A stretch of 64,000 nt of DNA, taken from Nocardioides sp. WS12 (GTDB lineage Bacteria > Actinomycetota > Actinomycetes > Propionibacteriales > Nocardioidaceae). A program made the position numbers and the translations under genes. The stretch's first letter is position 1. Every line of letters begins with the position of its first letter. Under the pieces are notes generated by a model. The model was given only the letters and a program-made list of their open reading frames with translations. It was not told where the DNA came from and searched no databases. The stretch is from assembly GCF_014108865.1 (NCBI RefSeq), contig NZ_CP053928.1, positions 806,001-870,000 of the forward strand, written 5' to 3'. Below, piece after piece: positions 17,130 to 25,845 of this stretch.

Positions 17130-17755
17130 CTCTTGCGTGCCGCCTTCGTGGCGGCTGGCGAGTGCTTCGGGACGCCGATGGCGTCCGCCCACATGTCGAT
17201 GGCCCGTTCGAGGAGCCGCGAGTAGCGGTCTCCGCGGGGGTCGTTGGCCAGCTGCTGGTCGATCAGGCCGCCGATGAGGGCCAACCAGATGTCGACGTCG
17301 GCGCTGTCGGTGACGCCGCACCCAGCGAGCATGGCGCGGCACTGCTCGAGGACCCGGACGGCCGGTGCGTAGGCATCGGCGCTGGGCTCGAAGCCGGGGA
17401 TCGTGCGCTGGTTCATCAACTGGTGGCGAGCCAGGTCCGCAACGGCGAAGTCGAAGAACCCGCGCGCGATCTTCGCGATGGCGACCCGGGGGTGCTCGGG
17501 CAGCGGTTCGAGCGCGGCGGCGGACTCCTCGTAGGTCAGCCAGGCCTCGGCGTACATGGCGTCGTAGATGGCGTTCTTGGAGGCGAAGTGCGAGTACAGC
17601 GAGGGTGGCTGCATCCCGACCTCACGGGCGATGTCGCGCAGCGTGATGTTCGCGAGCCCGACGTCCCGGGCCTGGCTCCACGCGGCATCGAGGATTTCCC
17701 GGCGTACGCCCTCACGCCGTTCGGCAATCCTATTGCGACTAGGTGTTCCTAACAC
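17126..17755 (-). CDS. TetR/AcrR-family transcriptional regulator
   Basis: The 209-residue protein has a clear N-terminal helix-turn-helix (ILDAAWSQARDVGLANITL... then IAREVGMQPPSLYSHFASK) and a variable all-helical ligand-binding domain with a TetR_C-like pattern ending in KAARKR. The only reasonable start is a GTG at 17755, which lies inside an inverted repeat (17748-17762). No ribosome site is visible upstream, so the mRNA may be leaderless. It is expected to repress its own operon with the downstream mycothiol-type enzyme. Confidence 0.88.
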   Translation of the reverse strand: MLGTPSRNRIAERREGVRREILDAAWSQARDVGLANITLRDIAREVGMQPPSLYSHFASKNAIYDAMYAEAWLTYEESAAALEPLPEHPRVAIAKIARGFFDFAVADLARHQLMNQRTIPGFEPSADAYAPAVRVLEQCRAMLAGCGVTDSADVDIWLALIGGLIDQQLANDPRGDRYSRLLERAIDMWADAIGVPKHSPAATKAARKR

Positions 17756-17762
17756 AGTTAGG
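17748..17762. promoter_or_regulatory. Inverted-repeat operator overlapping the TetR start codon
   Basis: CCTAAC-ACA-GTTAGG is a perfect 6-bp inverted repeat with a 3-base centre. It covers the GTG start codon of the TetR gene. A related half site (CTAGGTG, 17739-17745) lies just inside the gene. The position is right for autorepression. Confidence 0.55.
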
Positions 17763-17788
17763 AGAATGCGCCTGGTGCTGACCCCTTG

Positions 17789-18211
17789 TCAAGAGGTACC
17801 GGGGAGCACCTGTGCTCCACCCAGGAACCGCTCCACGGTGATCCGCACGGCCACGCGCTCGGCACTCGGCGACGGCGGGCGGTACCGGGCGGCGTACATC
17901 TCACAGGCGCGAGCGATCGAGGCCTCGTCCTCGAGGACCTCGCCGGTCCCGACGACGCTCGCCCAGCGGCCGCGATCGACCTGGGTGATCGACAGCCGCG
18001 GGTCGCGGCGGATGTTGGCGATCTTCTGCGAGCCACGCCGGGTGATCACCCAGGCGCACTGCTGCTCGAGGTCGAGCGTCGCTCCCACGGGTACGGCGTG
18101 CGGTGCCCCGTGTCGATCGAGGGTGCTCAGGGTGCAGAGGTGGTACTCGGTCCAAAAGTCGCGCAGCGGTGCGGGCAGGGCCGACCAGTCGACGGGATGC
18201 AGTACGGGCAC
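17789..18211 (-). CDS. PPOX-class (pyridoxamine-phosphate-oxidase-like) flavin/F420 protein
   Basis: The 140-residue protein starts at GTG 18211 with GAGGAGATC upstream; longer frames overlap selO. It is a split-barrel flavin/F420-binding protein of the TIGR03618-like actinobacterial type: CTLSTLDRHGAPHAVPVG, IANIRRDPRLSI, and an acidic C-terminal strand. Cofactor could be F420, FMN or heme; substrate unknown. It is 11 bp downstream of selO and likely in the same transcript. Confidence 0.82.
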   Translation of the reverse strand: MPVLHPVDWSALPAPLRDFWTEYHLCTLSTLDRHGAPHAVPVGATLDLEQQCAWVITRRGSQKIANIRRDPRLSITQVDRGRWASVVGTGEVLEDEASIARACEMYAARYRPPSPSAERVAVRITVERFLGGAQVLPGTS

Positions 18212-18222
18212 GTTCGATCTCC

Positions 18223-19674
18223 TCAGGTGCCGCAGAAGGTCTGGTACTGGCCGAAGTCGTCGGGCGCCGGCTCCGCGAACCGCGCCAGCCCGGGGCGCGC
18301 AGTGAACGGTGCGCGGACCGCGTCGACCAGTTGGGTCACTGGTCCGAGGTCCCCGTCCGTGGCTGCAGCCAGCGCTTCCTCGACCAGGTGGTTGCGGGCG
18401 ATGTAGAGCGGGTTGACCCGATCCATCGCGTCGGCGTCCGGGTTCAGCGCCTGCCACCGGCCGAGCCACTCGTCGATCGCCGGCAGGTCGAGGAAGAGGC
18501 TGCGGACCGGCTCGGCATCGCCCCGGGCAGCCGCACCCAGGTGGCGCCAGAAGGTCGTGTGGTCGACGTGGCTCGCGCTGAGCAGGTCGAGCACGTCGGC
18601 GGCCAGTCCCTGCGCGTCCGCCGCGGGAGCCAGGCCCAGCTTGGCGAGCATGCCGGCGGACCACGCGGCGTCGTACTCCGTGCGGAAGGACGCGAGCGCC
18701 TCGCTCGCGATCTCCACGGCGCGCTCCCGGTCATCGGCGAACAGGGGGAGTAGCGCTTCGGCGAAGCGGGCGAGGTTCCACTCGGCCGCCACCGGCTGGT
18801 TCGCGTAGGCGTAGCGCCCGCCGCTGTCGATGGAACTGAAGACGGTCGACGGCTCGAAGACGTCGAGGAAGGCGCACGGGCCGTAGTCGATGGTCTCGCC
18901 CGAGATCGTCATGTTGTCGGTGTTCATCACGCCGTGCACGAACCCGACGAGCATCCACCGCGCGATGAGGTCGGCCTGCGCGGCCACGACGGCGCGGAAG
19001 AAGGCGAGGTACGGCTCCGGATCCGATGCGACCTCCGGGTAGTGGCGCGCGATGGCGTGGTCGGCCAGCCGGCGCAGCAGGTCGTCGTCACGGATCCCCT
19101 GGGCGTACTGGAAGGAGCCGACCCGTAGGTGGCTGCTCGCAATCCGGGTCAGTACGGCGCCCGGCAGGACGGTCTCGCGACGGACATCGCGCCCGGTGGC
19201 GACCACGGCGAGCGAGCGCGTGGTCGGAATGCCGAGGGCGTGCATGGCCTCGCTGACGACGTACTCACGGAGCATCGGTCCGACCGCTGCGAGCCCGTCT
19301 CCGCCGCGTGCGTGGGGCGTACGACCTGAGCCCTTGAGGGCGACGTCGCGCAGGTTGCCTGCTGTGTCCGTCAGCTCGCCCAGGAGCAGCGCCCGCCCGT
19401 CGCCCAGCTTCGTGAAGCCGCCGAACTGGTGGCCGGCATAGGCCTGCGCGACCGGCGTGCTCCCGGTCGGCGGCTCGGTCCCGGTCAGCAGGCCGAGACC
19501 CTCCGCGCTGCCGAGCCGTTCCGGGGCGAGGCCCAGCTCGGCAGCGAGCGGTTCGTTGAGGACGAGCAGTCGGGGACTCGGAGTCGCGGCCGCCTGCCAG
19601 GGCACGGCGAGCTCCGGCAGCGCGGTCGCGAAGTCCGCCTGGAGCGTGGCGACGCCGGGGAGTGCCGTGGTCAT
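18223..19674 (-). CDS. selO: Protein adenylyltransferase SelO (YdiU/UPF0061)
   Basis: The 483-residue protein is a pseudokinase-fold AMPylator. Conserved blocks are [80 protein letters not shown] and the C-terminal [15 protein letters not shown]. These include the residues that bind ATP in flipped orientation (Lys, Arg and the Asn-Asp metal ligands). SelO transfers AMP to Ser/Thr/Tyr of metabolic proteins under redox stress. It ends near TFCGT with a single C-terminal Cys. Length is typical. Confidence 0.93.
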   Translation of the reverse strand: MTTALPGVATLQADFATALPELAVPWQAAATPSPRLLVLNEPLAAELGLAPERLGSAEGLGLLTGTEPPTGSTPVAQAYAGHQFGGFTKLGDGRALLLGELTDTAGNLRDVALKGSGRTPHARGGDGLAAVGPMLREYVVSEAMHALGIPTTRSLAVVATGRDVRRETVLPGAVLTRIASSHLRVGSFQYAQGIRDDDLLRRLADHAIARHYPEVASDPEPYLAFFRAVVAAQADLIARWMLVGFVHGVMNTDNMTISGETIDYGPCAFLDVFEPSTVFSSIDSGGRYAYANQPVAAEWNLARFAEALLPLFADDRERAVEIASEALASFRTEYDAAWSAGMLAKLGLAPAADAQGLAADVLDLLSASHVDHTTFWRHLGAAARGDAEPVRSLFLDLPAIDEWLGRWQALNPDADAMDRVNPLYIARNHLVEEALAAATDGDLGPVTQLVDAVRAPFTARPGLARFAEPAPDDFGQYQTFCGT

Positions 19675-19700
19675 GGTTCGAGCCTACGGACCCCCGGCGA

Positions 19701-21698
19701 TCACTCGTCCGTCGACGTGGTCTGGCCGGCGGAGATCAGGTCCATGATCGAGGCGTCGGCCAGGGTCTGGGTGTCGCCGACGGTGCGGCCCTCGGCGACG
19801 TCCCTCAGGAGGCGGCGCATGATCTTGCCCGAGCGGGTCTTGGGGAGCTCGGGGACGATCATGATCTGCCGGGGCTTGGCGATCGGGCCGATCTCCTTGC
19901 GGACGTGGTCGGACAGCTCCTTGATGATGCCTGCGTTGTCTGCTGCCGCCGCCGCCTCGAACTCCTCGCGGAGGATGACGTAGGCGACCACGGCCTGGCC
20001 GGTGTCGGGGTCGTTGGCCCCGACGACGGCGGACTCGGCGACCTTGGGGTGCGAGACCAGTGCGGATTCGATCTCGGTGGTGGAGAGGCGGTGGCCGGAC
20101 ACGTTCATGACGTCGTCGACGCGTCCAAGGAGCCAGATGTCGCCGTCCTCGTCCTTCTTCGCACCGTCGCCGGCGAAGTAGAAGCCTTCCTTCCGGAACC
20201 GCGACCAGTAGGTCTCTGCGTAACGGTCGTCGTCGCCCCAGATGGTGCGCAGCATGGAGGGCCACGGGGAGGTGATCACGAGGTAGCCACCGGAGCCGTT
20301 GGGGACCGAGTGGCCGTCGTCGTCGACGACGTCGGCGTCGATGCCGGGGATCGCGGTCATCGCCGAGCCGGGCTTGCCCGCGGTCACACCGGGCAGCGGG
20401 GAGATCATCACCGACCCGGTCTCGGTCTGCCACCACGTGTCGACCACGGGGGTGCGGTCGCCACCAATGACGTTGCGGTACCAGATGTAGGCCTCGGGGT
20501 TGATCGATTCGCCGACCGAGCCGAGGATCCGCAGCGAGGACATGTCGAACTTGTCGGGGATCTCGCGGCCCTGCTTCATGAAGGACCGGATCGCGGTGGG
20601 TGCGGTGTAGAAGAGCGTGACCTTGTAGTCCTGGATGATCTGCCACCACCGGCCGCGTTCGGGGGCGTCGGGGGTGCCTTCGTAGACGACCTGCGTGACG
20701 CCGTTGGCCAGCGGTCCGTAGACGATGTAGGAGTGGCCGGTGACCCAGCCGATGTCGGCGGTGCACCAGTAGACGTCGGTCTCGGGCTTGAGGTCGAACA
20801 CCGCGTTGTGGGTGTAGGAGGCTCCGGTGAGGTAGCCGCCGGTGGTGTGCAGGATCCCCTTCGGCTTGCCGGTGGTGCCGGAGGTGTACATGACGTAGAG
20901 CGGGTGCTCGGCGTCGAACGCCTCAGGGGTGTGGTCGGTCGAGGACTCGTCGACGACCTCGTGCCACCAGTTGTCGATCGCGGAGTTGAACTCCACGTCC
21001 TGGCCGGTACGACGGACCACGAGCACGTTCTCCACGATGGCCGTGTTGACGTTGTCGATCTTGACCAGCGCCTCGTCCACGGCCGGCTTGAGTGCGGCGG
21101 GGGCACCGCGGCGGTAGCCGCCGTCGGCGGTGATGACGAGCTTGGCGCCGCAGTCCTCGATCCGGGACGCGAGGGCCTCGGCGGAGAAGCCGCCGAACAC
21201 GACCGTGTGCGGTGCGCCCAGGCGGGCGCAGGCCAGCATCGCGATGATCGCCTCGGGGATCATCGGCAGGTAGATCGCGACCCGGTCACCGGCCTCGATG
21301 CCGAGCTCGGTGATCGCGTTCGCGGCCTTCGAGACCTCGTCCTTCAGCTCGCGGTAGGTGATGTCGCGCGTGTCATCGAGAGGCTCGCCGACCCAGTGGA
21401 TCGCGACCCGGTCACCGTTGCCGGCCTCGACGTGCCGGTCCACACAGTTGTACGACGCATTGAGCGTGCCGCCCACGAACCACTTCGCGAACGGGGGGTT
21501 CGACCAGTCGAGGACCTGGTCCCACTTCGTGGCCCAGGACAACCGGTCGGCCTGGGCGGCCCAGAAGCCTTCGCGGTCGGCCTTCGCGGCGTCGTACGCA
21601 TCGGCCTTCACGTTCGCGGCAGCAGCCAGGTCGGCCGGAGGCTCGAAACGGCGCTCCTCGCGCGACAGGTTGGCGAGGGTCTCTTCGTGGTCGGTCAC
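19701..21698 (-). CDS. acs: Acetyl-CoA synthetase
   Basis: The 665-residue AMP-forming enzyme starts at GTG 21698, just after GAAAGG; an upstream frame start would give 15 unsupported residues. Family motifs include VMYTSGTTGKPKGILHTTGGY (P-loop-like, cited as a region), WCTADIGWVTGHSY, WWQTETGS, LLGRVDDVMNVSGHRLST and the acetylation-site region PKTRSGKIMRRLLRD, whose Lys is the usual regulatory acetylation site. It converts acetate and CoA to acetyl-CoA. An acetate permease gene lies upstream on the same strand, so the two form an acetate uptake and activation unit, separated by a strong hairpin. Confidence 0.96.
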   Translation of the reverse strand: MTDHEETLANLSREERRFEPPADLAAAANVKADAYDAAKADREGFWAAQADRLSWATKWDQVLDWSNPPFAKWFVGGTLNASYNCVDRHVEAGNGDRVAIHWVGEPLDDTRDITYRELKDEVSKAANAITELGIEAGDRVAIYLPMIPEAIIAMLACARLGAPHTVVFGGFSAEALASRIEDCGAKLVITADGGYRRGAPAALKPAVDEALVKIDNVNTAIVENVLVVRRTGQDVEFNSAIDNWWHEVVDESSTDHTPEAFDAEHPLYVMYTSGTTGKPKGILHTTGGYLTGASYTHNAVFDLKPETDVYWCTADIGWVTGHSYIVYGPLANGVTQVVYEGTPDAPERGRWWQIIQDYKVTLFYTAPTAIRSFMKQGREIPDKFDMSSLRILGSVGESINPEAYIWYRNVIGGDRTPVVDTWWQTETGSVMISPLPGVTAGKPGSAMTAIPGIDADVVDDDGHSVPNGSGGYLVITSPWPSMLRTIWGDDDRYAETYWSRFRKEGFYFAGDGAKKDEDGDIWLLGRVDDVMNVSGHRLSTTEIESALVSHPKVAESAVVGANDPDTGQAVVAYVILREEFEAAAAADNAGIIKELSDHVRKEIGPIAKPRQIMIVPELPKTRSGKIMRRLLRDVAEGRTVGDTQTLADASIMDLISAGQTTSTDE

Positions 21699-21725
21699 TA
21701 CCGGGCCTTTCGACGTTCGGGGCAC

Positions 21726-21760
21726 GTTGGGGGTGCGGCTCACATTGCCGCACCCCCAAC
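21726..21760 (-). terminator. Strong hairpin between actP and acs
   Basis: A perfect 14-bp stem (GTTGGGGGTGCGGC with GCCGCACCCCCAAC) closes a 7-base loop. No U-tract follows, which is common for actinobacterial terminators. It lies between the actP stop and the acs start on the transcribed minus strand and could end the actP transcript, attenuate acs or protect an upstream 3' end. Confidence 0.6.
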
Positions 21761-21803
21761 TGTGCCCGCTAGGGGTTGCTTCGTGGTTGCGTGGGGCGAA
21801 CCG

Positions 21804-23435
21804 TCAGTGGACGACGGCCTGCTCGGCGCCTGCACCGGTGAGCGCGCGGACCTCGAGCTCGGTGTAGCGCTCCTCGGCAGCGGGCTCCTTTGACGTGATC
21901 GACCCGAGCCAGCCGAAGAAGAAGCCGAGCGGAATCGAGATCAGGCCAGGGTTCTCCAGCGGGAACCACGAGATGTCGATGCTGGTGGGCAGCAGGGACA
22001 GGTTCTTGCCGGCTGCATCAAGACCCTTGCCGGAGACGACCGGCGAGAAGATCACGAGCGTGATGCAGGAGATCAGGCCGCCGTAGATGCTCCAGGTGGC
22101 GCCACGGGTGTTGAAGCGTCGCCAGAACATGTTGTAGACGATCGCCGGCAGGTTGGCCGAGGCCGCCACGGCGAAGGCGAGTCCGACCAGGAACGCGATG
22201 TTGAGGTTGCGGGCCGGGATGGCCAGCACGATCGCGATCACGCCGAGACCGGCGGCGGCGTACCGCGTCACCCGGATCTCCTCGGCCTCGGTGGCCTTGC
22301 CCTTGCGGATCACCGAGTTGTAGATGTCGTGTGCCACCGAGGTGGACGACGTCAACGTCAGACCGGCGACGACCGCAAGGATCGTGGCGAAGGCGACTGC
22401 CGAGATCACCGCCAGGAGGATGGCGCCGCCCGTTGAGCCGGCACCACCGCCGACCGCTTCAGCAAGCAGCGGTGAGGCGAGGTTGCCGCCGCTGTTGGCG
22501 ACATCGCTGCCGACAGCGGTGTTGAGCAGTGCGGCTGCACCGAAGCCCAGGATCAGCGTGAACAGGTAGAACGTGCCGATCAGGGCAATGGCCCAGAGCA
22601 CCGACTTGCGGGCGTCCCGCGAGGTCGGGACGGTGTAGAAGCGGACCAGGATGTGGGGCAGGCCCGCGGTACCGAGGACCAGCGCGATGCCGAGGCTCAG
22701 GAAGTCGAGCTTGTGGGTGGCGTCGATGCCGTACTTCAGGCCCGGCTCCAGGAATCCAGCCTTGCCCGAGTTCGACTGTGCCGCGCCGAGCAGTTCGGAG
22801 AGGTTGAAGTCGAACTTCGCCAGGACCAGGACGACGATGACGGCCGAGCCGACCATGAGCAGGACCGCCTTGACGATCTGCACCCAGGTGGTGCCCTTCA
22901 TGCCACCGACCGTCACGTAGACGATCATCAGCGCGCCGACACCGGCGATCACCGAACTGACGGCGAGGGTGTTCTCCTTGTCGATGCCCAGCAACAGGAC
23001 GACCAGGCTGCCCGCGCCGACCATCTGTGCGAGCAGGTAGAAGATCGACACGACCACCGTGGACGTCGCCGCGGCGGTGCGCACCGGGCGCTGCTTCATC
23101 CGGTAGGCCAGCTGGTCGGCCATCGTGAAGCGTCCGGAGTTCCGGAGCATCTCGGCGACCAGGAGCAGCGCGACGAGCCAGGCGACGAGGAAGCCGATCG
23201 AGTAGAGGAACCCGTCGTACCCGGCCAGCGCGATGACGCCGGAGATACCGAGGAACGACGCGGCCGACATGTAGTCGCCGCCGATGGCGAGACCGTTCTG
23301 GATGGGGGAGAACGAACGTCCGCCGGCGTAGAAGTCCTCGGTGCCGCTGCTGGAACGGCTGGCCTTGATGGTGATGAAGAGGGTCAGGGCGACGACGCTG
23401 AGGAAGAGCCCTGCGGTGAGTACTTGGTGGTCCAT
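21804..23435 (-). CDS. actP: Cation/acetate symporter ActP (SSS family)
   Basis: The 543-residue protein starts at ATG 23435, overlapping the DUF485 stop by one base. It has about 13 membrane segments. SSS features include DFYAGGRSFSPIQNGLAIGGDYMSAASFLG (the sodium-site region), GTAGLPHILVRFYTVP and SSTSVAHDIYNS. Together with the DUF485 partner and Acs this is the standard ActP acetate-uptake arrangement. Substrate could also include other short monocarboxylates. Confidence 0.93.
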   Translation of the reverse strand: MDHQVLTAGLFLSVVALTLFITIKASRSSSGTEDFYAGGRSFSPIQNGLAIGGDYMSAASFLGISGVIALAGYDGFLYSIGFLVAWLVALLLVAEMLRNSGRFTMADQLAYRMKQRPVRTAAATSTVVVSIFYLLAQMVGAGSLVVLLLGIDKENTLAVSSVIAGVGALMIVYVTVGGMKGTTWVQIVKAVLLMVGSAVIVVLVLAKFDFNLSELLGAAQSNSGKAGFLEPGLKYGIDATHKLDFLSLGIALVLGTAGLPHILVRFYTVPTSRDARKSVLWAIALIGTFYLFTLILGFGAAALLNTAVGSDVANSGGNLASPLLAEAVGGGAGSTGGAILLAVISAVAFATILAVVAGLTLTSSTSVAHDIYNSVIRKGKATEAEEIRVTRYAAAGLGVIAIVLAIPARNLNIAFLVGLAFAVAASANLPAIVYNMFWRRFNTRGATWSIYGGLISCITLVIFSPVVSGKGLDAAGKNLSLLPTSIDISWFPLENPGLISIPLGFFFGWLGSITSKEPAAEERYTELEVRALTGAGAEQAVVH

Positions 23436-23821
23436 CAGTGCTGGGTCCTTCCGTGCGACGACTTGCCGGCCAGGGCGATGAAGCGCTCGTCGAGCTCGCG
23501 GGCGAGCGGGTCGAGCTTGGCGTTGGAGTAGCGGCTGTAGAGCCACGCGAGTCCGAAGGTCGTCACGAACTGCATCAGGCCGAAGATCAGGGCCACGTTG
23601 ATGTTGCCGAAGACCTTGTGGCTCATGAAGTCGCCGCCCCAGTTGGAGAGGACGACGTAGAGCAGGTACCACGCGAGGAACGCGATCGTCGCGGGGAAGA
23701 CGAAGGCCCGGTAGCGGCGACGCAGCTCGGCGAATTCGGGCGACGCGTGCAACTCGTCGTAGACGGGATCGTGGCGTGACGCCACCTCGTGCGGGTCGTG
23801 CGGGGCGACTTCAGATGTCAC
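23435..23821 (-). CDS. DUF485 inner-membrane protein (YjcH-like), ActP partner
   Basis: The 128-residue protein starts at GTG 23821. It has two membrane segments (about 37-57 and 72-95), with the typical EFAELRRRYRAFVFP before the first and an Arg/Lys-rich C-tail. This family almost always precedes actP, as here with a one-base TGATG overlap, and may act as an accessory subunit. Confidence 0.9.
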   Translation of the reverse strand: MTSEVAPHDPHEVASRHDPVYDELHASPEFAELRRRYRAFVFPATIAFLAWYLLYVVLSNWGGDFMSHKVFGNINVALIFGLMQFVTTFGLAWLYSRYSNAKLDPLARELDERFIALAGKSSHGRTQH

Positions 23822-24048
23822 GACGAAACCTCCTGGTGTGCTGCAGGTGGCCGCGATTGCGGCCGGACATTGCGACGCTAGGAGTGATCGCTGTCACACC
23901 GGCAGGGGTGCGGTCCGGGCGCGCGCCCAACGGGAACGGGTTGTCGACGAACGGTCGGTGCGGCGCGACGAACGGCATCGCGAGCAGCCGGAAATCGGTG
24001 TTCGGGTCCGCGTGGAGCCGATGGCTGGAATGCTTCCTGAACGTGGGG

Positions 24049-25746
24049 ATGCACAACGAAGTTGCTCGTCTGGTCGACCAGGCCGGACCTGGCGTACTGG
24101 ACGACGCCGACTCCTTCCGCGCGGCCCTGGATGACTTCCTCGCCGAGGACGCGGCGACGCGCGGCGAGCTCAATCTGCTGGTCGACGCCGTGCGCCTGGG
24201 CACCTTCGCGCGCCTCCTGAACCAGGTCGAACACGGCGCCGAGATCACCCAGGCAACCCGGCTCCTGGGGCGGGATCTTGCCCGTGATCGAGGTACGACG
24301 GAGTCCACGAGCGCCGCCTGGGCGTTGGGTGTCCTGGCGTTCGCGGTCGGGAAGATCGACGAGCCGGACCTGACCGAGTTGCGCGCCGCCATGGTGCCGG
24401 TCGAGGGCCTGGCCGCCCAGGTCGCCGGTCGCCCGGCCGCCGAGGTCGCGACGGGCGACGAGGCGTTGGCAGCCACCACCGTGAAGCGCCCCTCGACCGT
24501 GCCGCTCGACGACGACGCCGAGGCAGCCGAACAGTCCCGTCCGATCGGCCGGATCCTGCTGGCCGTGGGTGTCGTGGTGGTGCTGCTGGCCGGTGGTGCG
24601 GCCTTCGCCTCCGGCCTGGGCCGTGGCGACGACGATCCGGATGCTGCCGACCGCAGTTCGAGTACGACGATCCCGGCTGCCGACTTCGTGCCGCTCTCCG
24701 TGACCGGCGGGATCGACGTGGACAAGGGCGTGCGCAGCGAACGGACCTACCTGTTGAGCGGTGCACGGGTGTCGTCGACCGTCGTACTCACCAACACGAA
24801 GAAGGCGGCGATGACGGTCCTGTGGACCGAGGTCGTGCCGAAGCAGTTGGCCGACCACGTCGGTCTGGTGAACTTCAAGCCGACCGACCGCAAGGTGATC
24901 GAGGCCGATCCGGTCGTCTACTGGCGGCTCAGGATTCCGTCGGGCGGCAGCCGTCAGGTGAGCTGGACGACGCTGCTGCCCAAGGGGGCCGTTCCCTCGG
25001 CTGACTATCTCGCGCGCATCACCGGCTGGCACGAAGAGGCCTTCACCGCTGCGCTCCCGCTGATCCGGCGTGAAGTGCCGGACCTGGCCCGGAAAGGCGA
25101 GGTCGTGCCGATCCCGGACATCCCCGAAGCCGAGAAGGCGGAGGACGTGGTCACCCCGGACCTGCCGGACGAAGCCGAGCCGACCCCGGTCGACCAGCCG
25201 ACCGCCGCGGCCCCGCGGCCGACCAAGGCGGCGAACCGCGCACCCCGGATCTCGCTCGGCTCGAAGAGCACGGGCGAGCGCGTCAGCGGCGCCTACACGG
25301 TCGGGGGCAGCGATCCGGACGGCGACAGCTGGAGCGTGGTGTCCGTCTCCGGCGCGCCCTCGGGCGTGGGCAGGGCGGGTGCGCACTCCCTCGGCGGCAC
25401 GGTGTCGCACAACGCTGCCAGCGTGACGAGCAGCCGGTCGAACATCCGGTCCCGTTCGTTCACGGTCACCGTGACGATCCAGGACAGCAAGGGCCTCCGC
25501 GACTCCGGAAGCTTCACCTGGACGGTCCGCGACACGCACCTGACGATGCCGAACTACATCGGCAAGTACGGCAACAGCCCGGACATCGGCACCCTCTTCA
25601 CGCCCAACTTCGACGGTTGCATCGACGCGAGCCGCGAGGTCGACACGATCGCCCGTCAGTCCGTCTCGGCTGGTTCGGCGGTGGCCTGGGGTTCGGCCCC
25701 GAAGTTCACCTACGTGCACGCCAGCGGGAGCTACCCGGCCTGCTGA
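24049..25746 (+). CDS. Membrane-anchored protein with the novel N-terminal domain and a PASTA-like C-terminus
   Basis: The 565-residue protein is taken from ATG 24049 because this aligns with the start of its paralogue at 13501; a GTG at 24043 in frame is possible. Residues 1-105 match that protein's N-terminal helical domain (FRAALDDFL, ELNLLVDAVRLGTF, GRDLARDRGTT). One membrane segment lies at about 165-190 (ILLAVGVVVVLLAGGAAFASG). Extracellular parts are a beta-rich domain of about 170 residues, a Pro/Thr-rich spacer, an Ig/cadherin-like segment with GGSDPDGDSWSV, and a C-terminal 60 residues resembling PASTA (MPNYIGK ... RQSVSAGSAVAWGS). Such parts often bind cell wall. Function unknown. 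Confidence 0.8.
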   Translation: MHNEVARLVDQAGPGVLDDADSFRAALDDFLAEDAATRGELNLLVDAVRLGTFARLLNQVEHGAEITQATRLLGRDLARDRGTTESTSAAWALGVLAFAVGKIDEPDLTELRAAMVPVEGLAAQVAGRPAAEVATGDEALAATTVKRPSTVPLDDDAEAAEQSRPIGRILLAVGVVVVLLAGGAAFASGLGRGDDDPDAADRSSSTTIPAADFVPLSVTGGIDVDKGVRSERTYLLSGARVSSTVVLTNTKKAAMTVLWTEVVPKQLADHVGLVNFKPTDRKVIEADPVVYWRLRIPSGGSRQVSWTTLLPKGAVPSADYLARITGWHEEAFTAALPLIRREVPDLARKGEVVPIPDIPEAEKAEDVVTPDLPDEAEPTPVDQPTAAAPRPTKAANRAPRISLGSKSTGERVSGAYTVGGSDPDGDSWSVVSVSGAPSGVGRAGAHSLGGTVSHNAASVTSSRSNIRSRSFTVTVTIQDSKGLRDSGSFTWTVRDTHLTMPNYIGKYGNSPDIGTLFTPNFDGCIDASREVDTIARQSVSAGSAVAWGSAPKFTYVHASGSYPAC

Positions 25747-25762
25747 CAAGGGTCCGTCCGGC

Positions 25763-25769
25763 GTTCACC
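25763..25769 (+). promoter_or_regulatory. Possible PHO-box half site before the PhoX gene
   Basis: GTTCACC, the core of the Streptomyces PhoP direct repeat, occurs 77 bp before the PhoX-type start. A second clear GTTCACC at the expected 11-bp step is not present, so support is weak. Confidence 0.25.
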
Positions 25770-25845
25770 GGGGCGTCGGCTGCTGGCTGCATGACGGCTG
25801 TTCGCTGAGGAGGTTGCCCCCTGCCTCCCTCGGAAGGACCCCGTC

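Noticed and set aside
19662..21893. 743-residue open frame antisense to acs
   Set aside because: Composition is Val/Gly/Asp/Arg shadow sequence of a conserved enzyme; no ribosome site or motifs.
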